A DNA stretch of 64,000 nucleotides from Bacteroidales bacterium (GCA_015061035.1 SUXK01000001.1:124001-188000); one strand, 5' to 3'. Shown: positions 14,837 to 24,305, numbered from the stretch's first letter. The notes: a model not told the origin generated them from the letters alone. Numbers and translations: made by a program.

Positions 14837-16819
14837 TTACTTAACAATAACTCTCTCAACTTTGCTGTTGTTGCCGATAGTAACCTTAACAATGTATATA
14901 CCGTTGTTAATATCTATTGACTCATTTCCGTAGCAAACAGTAGAGTTAATTAATGCACCACCCATATTGAATATATCAACATTAGCAGTCTCGTTGCAGT
15001 TGATAACAATAGCACCGCTCTTAGCGAAGATTGTTACCTCATCCATTGTACTCTCCTCAATACCTGTAGGAGTAATATCTAATGAGTAACTTACGCTTGT
15101 CTCTAAGTAATCGCCCCAAGCCTCTTGAGTTGCAGTAACAGTTATTGAACCAATGCTCAAGAATGTAACAACACCAGTTGTTGCATCAATTGTAGCAAAC
15201 TCTTCGCCACTTGTAATTGCGTATGTGATAGTACCCTCTGAGTTAGTTGAAGAAGCAGTGTTAGAGAATGTACCATTGTCAATATCGCTATACTCAATAT
15301 CGGTTATCTCAAATGCAAGGTCGCTGATTGTTTTTGCTGCAAAGTTTGCAGTGTAAGTAATATCCTCAGTTATGCTTTCTATTGTGTAAACAGCCTCGGT
15401 GCTTACATTTACTCTACCATTCTTCCATGCAGAGAATCTGTAACCCTCGTTAGGAATTGCTGTTATTGTTATAGATGAACCCTCTTCAACAGCAACTGAA
15501 GTTTGTCCTTCTGTCTCAATATATACTGTTCCGTATGCACTATTGTTTGCACTTACTGTTACAGTGTAAACTTTAACGAAGTTAGCAACTAAGTTTGTAT
15601 TCTCGTTAGCAGTAACAGTGTATGTAGCGTCAGTGCTTACAACTGTACCGTTATTAGTCCAATTCTTGAACATATATCCGCTATTAGCAACAGCAGTAAC
15701 AGTAGTTGAAGTGCCTTGAGTGATTGTGGCAGAAGTAGTACCAACTGTACCTACGTATGCACTACCCATAGTGTTGTTTGCTGATGCAACATTAACTGTA
15801 ACTTTAGGTACGGCAAAGTTGATTGTATATGTGTGGTAGTTTCCTGAGTTAACGCTAATGTCACCACCCTTAACAACAACAGTAGCACAATAGTTTGCTG
15901 CATCAATACTTGTAGTATAAGTAGCAGAAACACCATCAACAGTAGCAGTTACGTTAGTAGGCATTGTACCGTTAGGCATCTCAACGTCATAATATATATA
16001 TGTATTCTTGTTGAATCCTGAAAAGTTTACACCATTGAAACTAACTGAGTTCGCTTTTGAGTTATAAATCATCTCAGCATCATCAACATACAATGCATCG
16101 TTTTCATTACCTTCTCCCGGGGTTGCATTTGTAGTATATGAAACAAGAATGTACGCAGGAGTTTTGTTGCCCTCATAAGTGAAAGGAACAGAAATTCTTT
16201 GCCATCCTTTGTCAGAAGTTGCATAGAAGTTGTGTTGTGCTCTTGCAACTATATTGGTATAAGTTGTTGCTTCTGGGTCTTGATAACGAGAGTTCTCGTG
16301 AATAACAGCACTTACACGTGCCATTTGCGATGTGCTTTTTGGCACAAACTTTAACCAAGTAACAATAGAGTCGGGTTTACCTGCAAATGAGTGTTTGTAT
16401 GCTGCATCAGATGAAGGATCTGAGAAGTTGTAGTTTCCACTTGCATCGGTAGCAGACAAACTACCTCCATAAATTCTACCAGTAGTAAGGTTACCATTAG
16501 CAACAACTCCTAATACTGAAGTTGACCATATTTTTGCAGATTTACTTCCTGTTGTTCCTGGGCGAACGTCAGTTGATGGTTCACATTTCTCATCAATAGC
16601 ACTTGCAAAAGTTGAACTCTTTACTTGAGCAGTAACAAATGAGTTCCATTGAGTAGGCTCATCACCCGATATTGTTCCTCCAAACAATCCAGGTTTCTTT
16701 TGGCTTACACCCTCCCAATTCTCAAAACCAGAGTTTGTAAGTTGGTATTGGGCAAAAATTAAATTCGTTGTGAACAAAAACGCTATAATAAGCGAAAAAT
16801 TGAGTAATAATTTTTTCAT
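14837..16819 (-). CDS. T9SS-secreted protein: PCMD-like N-terminus, two InlB-type repeats, C-terminal sorting domain
   Basis: A signal peptide (LLLNFSLIIAFLFTTNLIFA, cut near residue 23) is followed by a PCMD-like domain (NSGFENWEG, then TQWNSF, ending DALYVDDAEMIY near 260). Two tandem 70-residue repeats of the InlB-B/Listeria-Bacteroides type follow at about 340-415 and 418-490, each with the pattern VTVxA..GTV..ITA.P..GY.F..W..G..V.....Y. The last 70 residues form a Por-type secretion tail (VDIFNMGGALINS, GIYIVKVTIG, ending VERVIVK), which directs export across the outer membrane and cleavage or anchoring by the type IX system. It is therefore a large extracellular or surface adhesin/glycan-binding protein, with no catalytic motif seen. 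A minus-strand TATCTTTG at 16845-16852 may be its -7 element. Confidence 0.8.
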   Translation of the reverse strand: MKKLLLNFSLIIAFLFTTNLIFAQYQLTNSGFENWEGVSQKKPGLFGGTISGDEPTQWNSFVTAQVKSSTFASAIDEKCEPSTDVRPGTTGSKSAKIWSTSVLGVVANGNLTTGRIYGGSLSATDASGNYNFSDPSSDAAYKHSFAGKPDSIVTWLKFVPKSTSQMARVSAVIHENSRYQDPEATTYTNIVARAQHNFYATSDKGWQRISVPFTYEGNKTPAYILVSYTTNATPGEGNENDALYVDDAEMIYNSKANSVSFNGVNFSGFNKNTYIYYDVEMPNGTMPTNVTATVDGVSATYTTSIDAANYCATVVVKGGDISVNSGNYHTYTINFAVPKVTVNVASANNTMGSAYVGTVGTTSATITQGTSTTVTAVANSGYMFKNWTNNGTVVSTDATYTVTANENTNLVANFVKVYTVTVSANNSAYGTVYIETEGQTSVAVEEGSSITITAIPNEGYRFSAWKNGRVNVSTEAVYTIESITEDITYTANFAAKTISDLAFEITDIEYSDIDNGTFSNTASSTNSEGTITYAITSGEEFATIDATTGVVTFLSIGSITVTATQEAWGDYLETSVSYSLDITPTGIEESTMDEVTIFAKSGAIVINCNETANVDIFNMGGALINSTVCYGNESIDINNGIYIVKVTIGNNSKVERVIVK

Positions 16820-16844
16820 ATAATGTAATTTAAAATTTCGGGTG

Positions 16845-17054
16845 CAAAGATACTCAAAATATTACAGACTACCTAAAAATATAGATACTTTAACTCTTTT
16901 GAAATTATATAAACATTTGATTATTAGTGTATAGTCTAATTTTAATAAGGCAAATTTAACAAATAAGAGAGTTGCGTATATATTAAAAAATAAATTTTTT
17001 AGTGTTAAAAATGTAAACTCTACATTGCAAAACAAAAACTTTGTACTAAATTTG
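16845..17054. promoter_or_regulatory. Divergent promoter region between the T9SS cargo and AAA_14 genes
   Basis: Two -7 elements point outward: minus-strand TATCTTTG at 16845-16852 for the cargo gene, and plus-strand TAAATTTG at 17047-17054, with ATTG 19 bases upstream (17024-17027), for the ATPase gene. The DNA between them is very AT rich with no gene. Confidence 0.5.
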
Positions 17055-17092
17055 TAATTTAGAATTGTACGGAAGAAACGAAAGAGAGGACT

Positions 17093-18277
17093 ATGCTACC
17101 AATGGAACTGTTTTATAAAACGCACGAGTATCTTGTCGAGCATGTAAATTCGCCCGTCGAGCGAGAACTTATGCGAGAAATAGATTGGAGTCATCGCCTT
17201 ATAGGAATTAAAGGAAGTAGGGGTGTAGGTAAAACAACTTTCCTTTTAAAATATGCCAAAGAGAAGTTTGGTACATCTCGAGAGTGTCTGTATATAAACC
17301 TCAATCACCTCTGTTTTACCGATAAAACATTAGCACAATTTGCTCAAGAGTTTGCTGCCCAAGGAGGTAAAACATTGTTGATTGACCAAGTATTCAAATA
17401 TCCCAACTGGAGCGAAGAGTTGCGATATTGCTACGATAATATACCTCAATTAAATATAGTATTCACAGGCTCATCGGTAATGCGATTGAAAGAGGATAAT
17501 CCCTATCTTGCCGATGTAGTACACTCATATAACCTTAGAGGATTCTCATTTAGAGAGTATCTTAATCTGTTTACAAATGCCAATATTAAGGCGTTGACGC
17601 TTGAAGAGTTGCTTAAGAATCATCAGCAGATAGCCGAAGAGATAACTCAAAAAATAAATCCTTTTGACTATTTTGATGCCTATTTACAACATGGGTTCTA
17701 CCCATTCTTCTTAGAGAAAAGAAACTTCTCGGAGAATCTGCTCAAGACAATGAATATGATGATGGAGGTAGATATATTGCTTATTAAGCAGATAGAGCCT
17801 GCATATCTGACTAAAATACGCAAACTGCTCTATATGTTGGTAAAAGATGCACCATGCACTCCCAATGTGAGTAAATTGAGTCAGGCAATATCAACCTCAC
17901 GAGCAACCGTTGTAAATTATATAAAATACCTATCAGATGCAAGGTTGATAAATGTTCTATACGAAGAGGGAGAGTCTTTCCCCAAGAAACCAGCAAAGGT
18001 ATATATGCACAACCCGAATTTGATGCAGGTGGTAGGTGAAGAGAATCTTAATTCGCAATCGTTGGCAGAAACATTCTTCTGTAACGCTTTGTTTAAAGAC
18101 CATACCGTAACCAAAGGCGAGAAAGGAGTACATTTCGTAATAGATGGAGAGTATTCATTTAAGGTAGGAACAATAAAATACAGAAAAAAAGAGACAAACA
18201 TTATTTATGCAGAGGATAATATAATGATAGGTCGAGAAAATGTTGTACCTTTGTGGATGTTTGGACTTCTCTATTAA
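17093..18277 (+). CDS. AAA_14 / DUF4143 family ATPase
   Basis: A 394-residue protein with an N-terminal AAA_14 ATPase domain and a C-terminal DUF4143 domain, a widespread pair of unknown role. Walker A is GSRGVGKTT at 41-49. The Walker B strand reads TLLIDQVFKYPNW, where most relatives have DE(I/V)xKYPNW; the glutamate expected to activate water is replaced by glutamine, so hydrolysis may be weak. The FTGSSVMRL segment is the sensor-1-like motif, and RGFSFREYL is typical of the family. The C-terminal half contains a winged-helix-like segment (LSQAISTSRATVVNYIKYLSDARLI). The start has a purine-rich GAGAGGA upstream. It lies 76 bases before the pyruvate:ferredoxin oxidoreductase gene, possibly in one transcript. 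Confidence 0.85.
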   Translation: MLPMELFYKTHEYLVEHVNSPVERELMREIDWSHRLIGIKGSRGVGKTTFLLKYAKEKFGTSRECLYINLNHLCFTDKTLAQFAQEFAAQGGKTLLIDQVFKYPNWSEELRYCYDNIPQLNIVFTGSSVMRLKEDNPYLADVVHSYNLRGFSFREYLNLFTNANIKALTLEELLKNHQQIAEEITQKINPFDYFDAYLQHGFYPFFLEKRNFSENLLKTMNMMMEVDILLIKQIEPAYLTKIRKLLYMLVKDAPCTPNVSKLSQAISTSRATVVNYIKYLSDARLINVLYEEGESFPKKPAKVYMHNPNLMQVVGEENLNSQSLAETFFCNALFKDHTVTKGEKGVHFVIDGEYSFKVGTIKYRKKETNIIYAEDNIMIGRENVVPLWMFGLLY

Positions 18278-18353
18278 TGAGAGTGAGAATAAACAATAAT
18301 AAAACATAGTAAAAGACTATATAAATTACTAATACTAAATAAATTAAACGAAC

Positions 18354-21300
18354 ATGAAACAAAAGAAAATGTTGACATGTGATGGAAACCAAGCGGCAGC
18401 GCACATATCTTATATGTTTAGCGAGGTAGCCGCAATTTATCCCATCACCCCATCGTCACCAATGGCAGAGTACGTTGATGAGTGGGCAGCCGCAGGACGT
18501 AAAAACATCTTCGGCGAAGTAGTATCAGTTCAAGAGATGCAATCAGAGGGAGGTGCCGCAGGAACCCTTCACGGATCACTACAAGCAGGAGCCTTAACTA
18601 CAACCTATACAGCATCGCAAGGATTGTTGTTGATGATACCTAATATGTACAAAATAGCAGGAGAGTTATTACCATGCGTATTCCACGTATCTGCACGTAC
18701 ATTGGCATCACACGCACTATCAATCTTTGGCGACCACCAAGACGTTATGGCATGTCGCCAAACAGGATTTGCAATGTTGGCAGAGGGCTCAGTTCAAGAG
18801 GTTATGGACCTATCAGGAGTAGCACACTTGGCAACAATCAAATCACGCGTACCATTTGTAAACTTCTTTGACGGATTCCGTACATCACACGAGATTCAAA
18901 AAATTGAGATGATTGAGGAGTCTGATTTAGTTCCATTGTTAGACCAAGAGGCACTTGCAGAGTTCCGCGAAAGAGCATTAAATCCAGAATCTCCTGTAAT
19001 GCGTGGTATGGCAGAGAACCCTGAGACATTCTTCCAACACCGCGAATCATGTAACCGTTACTATGAGGCAGTACCTGAGATAGTACGCGGATATATGAAA
19101 GAGATTTCAAAAATCACAGGACGCAACTACGATCTATTCACATATTACGGAGCAGAAGATGCTGATCGCGTAATCATAGCAATGGGATCAGTAACTGAGG
19201 CTGCACGTGAGGCAATTGATTATCTAACAGCAAAAGGCGAGAAAGTAGGTTTGGTAACAGTACACCTATATCGTCCATTCTCAGCAAAAGACTTTATTGC
19301 AGCAGTACCAGCAACAGCAAAACGCATTGCAGTATTAGATCGCACTAAAGAGCCAGGAGCAACAGGAGAGCCTCTATACCTTGACGTAAAAGATTGTTTC
19401 TACGGAAAAGAGAACGCTCCCGTTATCGTAGGTGGACGTTATGGATTATCATCAAAAGACACTACACCTGCACAAATCCTTGCAGTATATGAGAACTTAG
19501 CATTACCAATGCCTAAAAACCAATTCACAATAGGTATAAACGATGATGTAAACTACACATCACTACCAGTTGGCGAGGAGATAGCAATGGGCGATGCTGA
19601 CGCATTTGAAGGAAAATTCTTTGGATTAGGAGCAGACGGAACAGTAGGCGCAAACAAAAACTCAGTAAAAATCATCGGAGAGAACACAGACAAATATTGT
19701 CAGGCATACTTCTCATACGACTCTAAAAAATCGGGAGGATTTACTTGTTCTCACCTACGTTTCGGAGACAAACCAATCCGTTCAACATATTTGGTAAACA
19801 CTCCAAGTTTTGTGGCATGTCACGTACAAGCATACTTGAAAATGTATGATGTATTACGTGGAATCCGTCAAAACGGAACATTCCTATTGAATACTATCTG
19901 GAACGAAGAGGAGTTGGTAGCAAATATGCCAGCAAACGTAAAACGTACATTAGCACAAAAGAACATCACTCTATACACAATCAATGCAACAAAAATTGCA
20001 CAAGAGATTGGTTTAGGTAATCGTACCAATACAATCTTGCAATCAGCATTTTTCCGTATAACAGAGGTAATCCCTGTTGATTTGGCAATTGAGCAAATGA
20101 AAAAATTCATTGTTAAATCATACGGTAAAAAAGGAGAAGATGTTGTTAATAAAAACTACGCAGCGGTAGATCGCGGAGGTGAGTATGTAAAAGTAGCAGT
20201 AGATCCCGCATGGGCAACACTTGCTGATGATGTAAAAGCAGAAAGCAAAGCACCTGAGTTCTTCCAAAAAGTAGTAGCACCAATCAATGCACAATTAGGA
20301 GATGACCTTCCTGTATCAACATTTGTTGGATTAGAGGACGGAACATGGCCAGCAGGAACAGCAAAATACGAAAAACGCGGAGTATCAGCATTTGTTCCTG
20401 AGTGGACAGCAGAGAACTGTATCCAATGTAACAAATGTGCATACGTTTGTCCTCACGCTTCAATACGTCCATTCGTATTAACAGCCGATGAGCAAGCAGG
20501 AAAAGAGTTCAAAACAATCAAAGCAGTAGGAAAATCATTCGAGGGAATGACATTCCGTATGCAAGTAGATGTAATGGACTGCTTAGGATGTTCAAACTGT
20601 GTTGACGTATGTCCCGGAAACAAAAACGGAAAAGCACTTGCAATGAAACCATTGCAAACACAATTAGCAGAGGCAGAGAACTGGGATTACTGCGTAGAGA
20701 ACGTATCATCAAAACAAGCACTTGTTGACGTTAAAGCAAACGTTAAGAACTCACAATTTGCAACACCATTGTTTGAGTTCTCAGGAGCATGTTCAGGTTG
20801 TGGTGAGACTCCATACGTTAAACTAATCACTCAACTATTTGGTGAGCGTCAAATGGTAGCAAATGCAACAGGATGTTCATCAATCTACTCAGGCTCAATA
20901 CCTTCAACACCATATACAACTGCTAAAAACGGACGTGGACCAGCATGGGCAAACTCACTATTCGAGGACTTCTGTGAGTTCGGATTAGGAATGTTCATTG
21001 CAGTAGATAAGATGCGTGTACGTTTGGCTGAGTTGATGACAAAAGCACAAGATTGCGATAAATGTCCAGCAGAACTTAAATCACTATTTGCTGAGTGGGT
21101 TGAGAATAAAGAGAATGCCGATAAGACAGTAGAGTTAGAGGCACAAATCACACCACTTGTAAAAGCAAATGTTGACGCATGTCCTTACTGTAAAGAGATA
21201 GCGCCATTGTGCAAATTCATCATCAAAAAATCACAATGGATTATTGGAGGTGACGGAGCATCATACGATATTGGCTTTGGTGGATTAGACCACGTATTAG

Positions 21301-21899
21301 CATCAGGAAAGAATGTAAATATCTTGGTACTTGATACAGAGGTTTACTCAAACACAGGAGGTCAAGCATCAAAATCAACACCAGTTGGAGCGATAGCAAA
21401 ATTTGCTGCTGCAGGAAAACGCATCCGCAAAAAAGACCTTGGATTGATAGCATCAACATACGGATATGTATATTGCGCACAAATAGCAATGGGAGCCGAC
21501 CAAGCACAAGCACTAAAAGCAATTCGCGAGGCAGAGGCATACGATGGACCATCAATCATCATTGCTTACGCACCATGTATCAACCACGGAATTAAGAAAG
21601 GAATGGGAACAGCACAAGCAGAGCAAGCAGCCGCAGTTGAATGTGGATACTGGCACTTGTGGCGTTACAACCCACAATTAGAAGAAGAGGGCAAAAACCC
21701 ATTCTCTTTGGATAGCAAAGAGCCACAATGGGATAAATTCCAAGACTTCTTAAAAGGCGAAGTCCGTTTCGCATCATTGTGGAAACAATTCCCCGACCAA
21801 GCAGCAGAGTTGTTTGAGGCAGCACAAGCAAACGCAACATGGCGTTACAACAACTACAAACGCTTGTCAAAACAACAATGGGGCGTTGATGCAGAGTAA
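18354..21899 (+). CDS. nifJ: Pyruvate:ferredoxin (flavodoxin) oxidoreductase
   Basis: A one-piece 1181-residue enzyme that oxidises pyruvate to acetyl-CoA and CO2 and reduces ferredoxin or flavodoxin; it is central to anaerobic energy metabolism. Domains in order: the pyruvate-binding domain with YPITPSSPMAEYVDEW near residue 24, domain II, the CoA domain, an 8Fe ferredoxin domain with CIQCNKCAYVC (Cys 689, 692, 695, 699) and CLGCSNCVDVC (743, 746, 749, 753), and the thiamine-diphosphate domain with CSGCGETPY (813, 816), ATGCSSIYSG and GGDGASYDIGFGG. All cluster cysteines are present. Codon choice is shifted towards a restricted set (for example AAC, TTC, CGC/CGT) compared with neighbours, as expected for a highly expressed gene. 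A strong terminator follows. Confidence 0.97.
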   Translation: MKQKKMLTCDGNQAAAHISYMFSEVAAIYPITPSSPMAEYVDEWAAAGRKNIFGEVVSVQEMQSEGGAAGTLHGSLQAGALTTTYTASQGLLLMIPNMYKIAGELLPCVFHVSARTLASHALSIFGDHQDVMACRQTGFAMLAEGSVQEVMDLSGVAHLATIKSRVPFVNFFDGFRTSHEIQKIEMIEESDLVPLLDQEALAEFRERALNPESPVMRGMAENPETFFQHRESCNRYYEAVPEIVRGYMKEISKITGRNYDLFTYYGAEDADRVIIAMGSVTEAAREAIDYLTAKGEKVGLVTVHLYRPFSAKDFIAAVPATAKRIAVLDRTKEPGATGEPLYLDVKDCFYGKENAPVIVGGRYGLSSKDTTPAQILAVYENLALPMPKNQFTIGINDDVNYTSLPVGEEIAMGDADAFEGKFFGLGADGTVGANKNSVKIIGENTDKYCQAYFSYDSKKSGGFTCSHLRFGDKPIRSTYLVNTPSFVACHVQAYLKMYDVLRGIRQNGTFLLNTIWNEEELVANMPANVKRTLAQKNITLYTINATKIAQEIGLGNRTNTILQSAFFRITEVIPVDLAIEQMKKFIVKSYGKKGEDVVNKNYAAVDRGGEYVKVAVDPAWATLADDVKAESKAPEFFQKVVAPINAQLGDDLPVSTFVGLEDGTWPAGTAKYEKRGVSAFVPEWTAENCIQCNKCAYVCPHASIRPFVLTADEQAGKEFKTIKAVGKSFEGMTFRMQVDVMDCLGCSNCVDVCPGNKNGKALAMKPLQTQLAEAENWDYCVENVSSKQALVDVKANVKNSQFATPLFEFSGACSGCGETPYVKLITQLFGERQMVANATGCSSIYSGSIPSTPYTTAKNGRGPAWANSLFEDFCEFGLGMFIAVDKMRVRLAELMTKAQDCDKCPAELKSLFAEWVENKENADKTVELEAQITPLVKANVDACPYCKEIAPLCKFIIKKSQWIIGGDGASYDIGFGGLDHVLASGKNVNILVLDTEVYSNTGGQASKSTPVGAIAKFAAAGKRIRKKDLGLIASTYGYVYCAQIAMGADQAQALKAIREAEAYDGPSIIIAYAPCINHGIKKGMGTAQAEQAAAVECGYWHLWRYNPQLEEEGKNPFSLDSKEPQWDKFQDFLKGEVRFASLWKQFPDQAAELFEAAQANATWRYNNYKRLSKQQWGVDAE

Positions 21900-21980
21900 A
21901 AAGATTTGTTAGTTTTTAGTTTTCGGCTTCGCCGCCCCTACCGGGTAGTTGTTAGCAGAATAAAAACACAATAATTAATG

Positions 21981-22010
21981 TAGGAGGTTGTTCGGTAGAG
22001 CAACCTCCTA
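21981..22010 (+). terminator. Terminator of the pyruvate:ferredoxin oxidoreductase gene
   Basis: TAGGAGGTTG / CAACCTCCTA, a perfect 10-bp stem with a 10-base loop, followed by a weak T stretch. The same hairpin style (GGTTGTTC... CAACC) recurs at 36568-36593 and 39882-39909. Confidence 0.75.
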
Positions 22011-22149
22011 TTGTTTAAATCGTACCCAAAATTTTGCAAAACTATAATAAATGCGTAAATTCGCATCTGTTAGAGAATAAGAATATATTTATTATATAAG
22101 ATAATTCCTAATTGTGGCGTTAGCCACTCTCATTTCTAATTGAGAAAGA

Positions 22150-22223
22150 GGCCTCGTAGCTTAGCTGAATAGAGCGTCAGATTCCGGTTCTGAAGGTCAA
22201 GGGTTTGAATCCCTTCGAGGTCA
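22150..22223 (+). tRNA. tRNA-Arg (anticodon CCG)
   Basis: Acceptor GGCCTCG/CGAGGTC with one G-T pair, D-arm GCTT/GAGC, anticodon stem TCAGA/TCTGA with loop TTCCGGT (anticodon CCG), T-arm AAGGG/CCCTT around TTTGAAT, discriminator A. CCA is not encoded. Confidence 0.95.
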
Positions 22224-22334
22224 CATTATAAAAAAATAGATAGTAATTAGTAGTAAGTAGATAGTAGTTATCATAAAATGTCTGTCACGTCCGCAAGAGC
22301 GTAGTTTGAAGGAGGAGAAACTAACTAATTATTC

Positions 22335-22366
22335 CAATTAGACTAATAAGACTAATTGGTCTGATA
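22335..22366. repeat. Short ACTAAT tandem repeat, copy 2 of 3
   Basis: About three imperfect units of the form GACTAATAAG/ACTAATTGGT, related to 11378-11410 and 39939-39970. Confidence 0.65.
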
Positions 22367-22389
22367 ATCAACTAACAACTAAAGAAATT

Positions 22390-23052
22390 ATGAATGTAAA
22401 AATAGAAGAGAGTTGGCAACAACGCTTACAAGAAGAGTTTGATAAACCATATTTTGAGATATTGACCAACTTTGTGCGTAACGAATATGCCACAAGTACC
22501 GTATATCCACCTGCAAAATTGATATTCAATGCCTTTGACTCATGTCCATTTGATAAAGTAAAGGTGGTAATCTTGGGGCAAGATCCCTACCATGAGCCGG
22601 GGCAAGCACATGGTTTATGCTTCTCGGTAAACGATGGAGTAGCGTTTCCTCCATCTCTACGCAATATCTTTAAAGAGATAGAGGGAGACTTAGGTATTCC
22701 CCAACCACAAAGCGGAAACTTGCAACGATGGGCGGAGCAAGGAGTGTTGTTATTGAATGCCACCCTAACCGTAAGAGCGCAACAGGCAGGTTCGCACCAA
22801 AACAAAGGGTGGGAAGAGTTTACCGATGCAGTGATAAACAAGTTGGCAACCGAGCGAGAGAACTTAGTATTTATTCTTTGGGGCTCGTATGCACAGCAAA
22901 AAGGAAAATACATTGACCGCAAACGACACTTGGTATTAACATCGGTGCATCCCTCGCCACTGTCGGCACATCGCGGATTTTTTGGTAATAAGCACTTCAG
23001 TAAAACAAATACCTATCTGAAAAACAACGGGATAGAACCCATAAATTGGTAG
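22390..23052 (+). CDS. ung: Uracil-DNA glycosylase, family 1
   Basis: Ung removes uracil from DNA to start base-excision repair. The 220-residue length is normal. The water-activating motif [18 protein letters not shown] at 63-80 contains the catalytic Asp65, and the leucine-loop motif [13 protein letters not shown] starts at His187. The uracil-binding asparagine lies in LLNATLTV near 121-128. It ends 3 bases before the start of the next gene, so the two are co-transcribed. Confidence 0.97.
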   Translation: MNVKIEESWQQRLQEEFDKPYFEILTNFVRNEYATSTVYPPAKLIFNAFDSCPFDKVKVVILGQDPYHEPGQAHGLCFSVNDGVAFPPSLRNIFKEIEGDLGIPQPQSGNLQRWAEQGVLLLNATLTVRAQQAGSHQNKGWEEFTDAVINKLATERENLVFILWGSYAQQKGKYIDRKRHLVLTSVHPSPLSAHRGFFGNKHFSKTNTYLKNNGIEPINW

Positions 23053-23055
23053 ATT

Positions 23056-23532
23056 ATGAAAGAGAAAATAGATGTAGAGGCAAGAGCAGAGTTAGCACGT
23101 AATCTGTTTAAAAGCGGGTATAACTGCTCGCAATCAGTATTTATGGCGTATGCCGATGTATATAATATAGATAAAGACTTTGCTGCACGACTTGCTGCTC
23201 CTCTTGGTGGCGGAATGGGCAGACTGCGTGAGGTGTGCGGAGCCGTAAGTGGAGCATTCCTTGTAGCAGGGCAGGAGTTCTCGGCCGAAAATCCCAAAGA
23301 CAGAGAAGCCAAAACACAAAACTATGCAGTAGTACAAGAACTTGCCGAGCAGTTTAAAAAAGAGAATGGCTCAATAATATGTCGTGAACTCTTGGGACTA
23401 ACCCCCGATGTAAAAGAGACGCATGTGCCATCGGAACGTACTGCCGAATATTACAAACGCCGCCCTTGTGCCGAGTATGTGGCAATAGCCGCAAGAGTAG
23501 TAGGGGAGAGAATAAACAAGAACAGAGAATAG
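23056..23532 (+). CDS. C_GCAxxG_C_C family protein (probable redox protein)
   Basis: A 158-residue cytoplasmic protein of the C_GCAxxG_C_C family. The visible cysteine pattern is GYNCSQSV (Cys near 24), EVCGAVSGAFLVAG (Cys near 60, here CGAVSG in place of GCAxxG register), ICRELLG near 110 and RPCAEYV near 139. The family is thought to bind a metal or redox cofactor through these cysteines; no reaction is established. It follows ung after 3 bases. Its last codons form the left arm of a perfect 19-bp hairpin (23515-23554), so the stop codon lies inside the stem. Confidence 0.85.
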   Translation: MKEKIDVEARAELARNLFKSGYNCSQSVFMAYADVYNIDKDFAARLAAPLGGGMGRLREVCGAVSGAFLVAGQEFSAENPKDREAKTQNYAVVQELAEQFKKENGSIICRELLGLTPDVKETHVPSERTAEYYKRRPCAEYVAIAARVVGERINKNRE

Positions 23533-23554
23533 GGACCTATTCTCTGTTCTTGTT
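23515..23554 (+). terminator. Perfect 19-bp hairpin over the stop codon (probable terminator)
   Basis: Arms 23515-23533 and 23536-23554 are exact inverted copies with a 2-base loop. The right side continues GTTTAT, a weak T stretch. The stop codon of the C_GCAxxG_C_C gene (23530-23532) is in the left arm. Confidence 0.65.
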
Positions 23555-23669
23555 GTTTATAAGTTATTAGATACTTTAGTCTTTTATTATAAGTTTACTT
23601 AAAATGGTTTGTTTCAACAAACCATTTTTTTTGTTTATTATCTTCTCTCTGTTAATAATCCCTTTCTAT

Positions 23670-23924
23670 AAATGTCTGAAAGATAGTAATCTCTTTCAAA
23701 TAAATTTTAAATAAACTTTTTGACCGCAAAAAGTTACTTGCCCTCCGTAGTGCAGGGTGCTACACTTCCCATTTTAATATACGGATTAACATTTAGTTAA
23801 TTTTAATAACCTCGTAATTACCTTAAAATGCCCGTCACCCGTATAAAACAGTCATTCACCTTTTTGTTCGGGAGATTTCACTCTGTTTTATAATGGTGCG
23901 GTATTATTTAAAAAATTAGTACTT
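23670..23924 (+). repeat. CRISPR leader, copy 1
   Basis: About 255 bases directly before array 1; clearly related, with long identical blocks, to 24306-24558, which directly precedes array 2. Blocks in order: a perfect 8-bp hairpin AACTTTTT/AAAAAGTT around GACCGC (23714-23735), the structured element copy C, then a fully conserved stretch holding inverted repeat TATAAAACAG (23842-23851) / CTGTTTTATA (23883-23892). It has no coding potential. Confidence 0.85.
23743..23830 (+). repeat. Structured interspersed element, copy C (inside leader 1)
   Basis: Third-hairpin arms GTGCAG/CTACAC (23750-23765, one wobble), outer stem CATTTTAA/TTAAAATG (23770-23777 with 23823-23830), second hairpin GGATTAAC with GTTAATTT around ATTTA, and a weaker first hairpin AATAAC/GTAATT. 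Orientation is opposite to copies A and B. Confidence 0.7.
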
Positions 23925-24091
23925 GTTGTTCTACCCCTTCAAATAAGGGGCTTTTACAACGAAAATTTAAGAATTAAAGAATAATAGTTAGTTGTTCTAC
24001 CCCTTCAAATATGGGGCTTCTACAACGAAACTTCCGATTTGTATAAAGAATTAAAGTTGTTCTGCCATTTCAAGAAAATGGTTTCCACAAC
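23925..24091 (+). CRISPR. Type VI-B CRISPR array 1 (3 repeats, 2 spacers)
   Basis: 36-base repeats at 23925-23960, 23991-24026 and 24056-24091; spacers of 30 and 29 bases. Repeats start GTTGTTCTACCCC and end GGGGCTTCTACAAC, the same ends as known Cas13b repeats, which fixes transcription on the plus strand with the leader on the left. Each can fold as CCCCTT/AAGGGG around CAAAT. The third repeat is degenerate (CTGCCATTT, ATGGTTTCC), as expected at the leader-distal end, but its stem is kept by paired changes. Confidence 0.95.
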
Positions 24092-24305
24092 ACTTCTTCC
24101 AAAACATTACCTTCCAATTTATTAATATAATTCATTCCATATAATATGGAATTTCAGTAGCAAAAGTAATAAAGATATATGAATCTTTAAAGATATGCTT
24201 CTGTAAAATACTCTTCATATAGTAATTCCCTTAGCGCATAATCCTTTAAAACTTATCCTATCAAGTAGGGACGTGGCCTGCCACGTCCGCCATTATCATA
24301 AGAGA
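24092..24305. other. Spacer region between array 1 and leader 2, with two inverted repeats
   Basis: No gene. ATTCCATA/TATGGAAT (24134-24152, 3-base loop) and GGACGTGG/CCACGTCC (24269-24288, 4-base loop) are perfect 8-bp inverted repeats. Either could end transcription of array 1; neither has a strong T-run. Confidence 0.5.

Noticed and set aside
24269-24288. GGACGTGG/CCACGTCC as a CRISPR-specific signal
   Set aside because: It is a simple hairpin between array 1 and leader 2 with no matching copy before array 1, so no role specific to the system can be argued.
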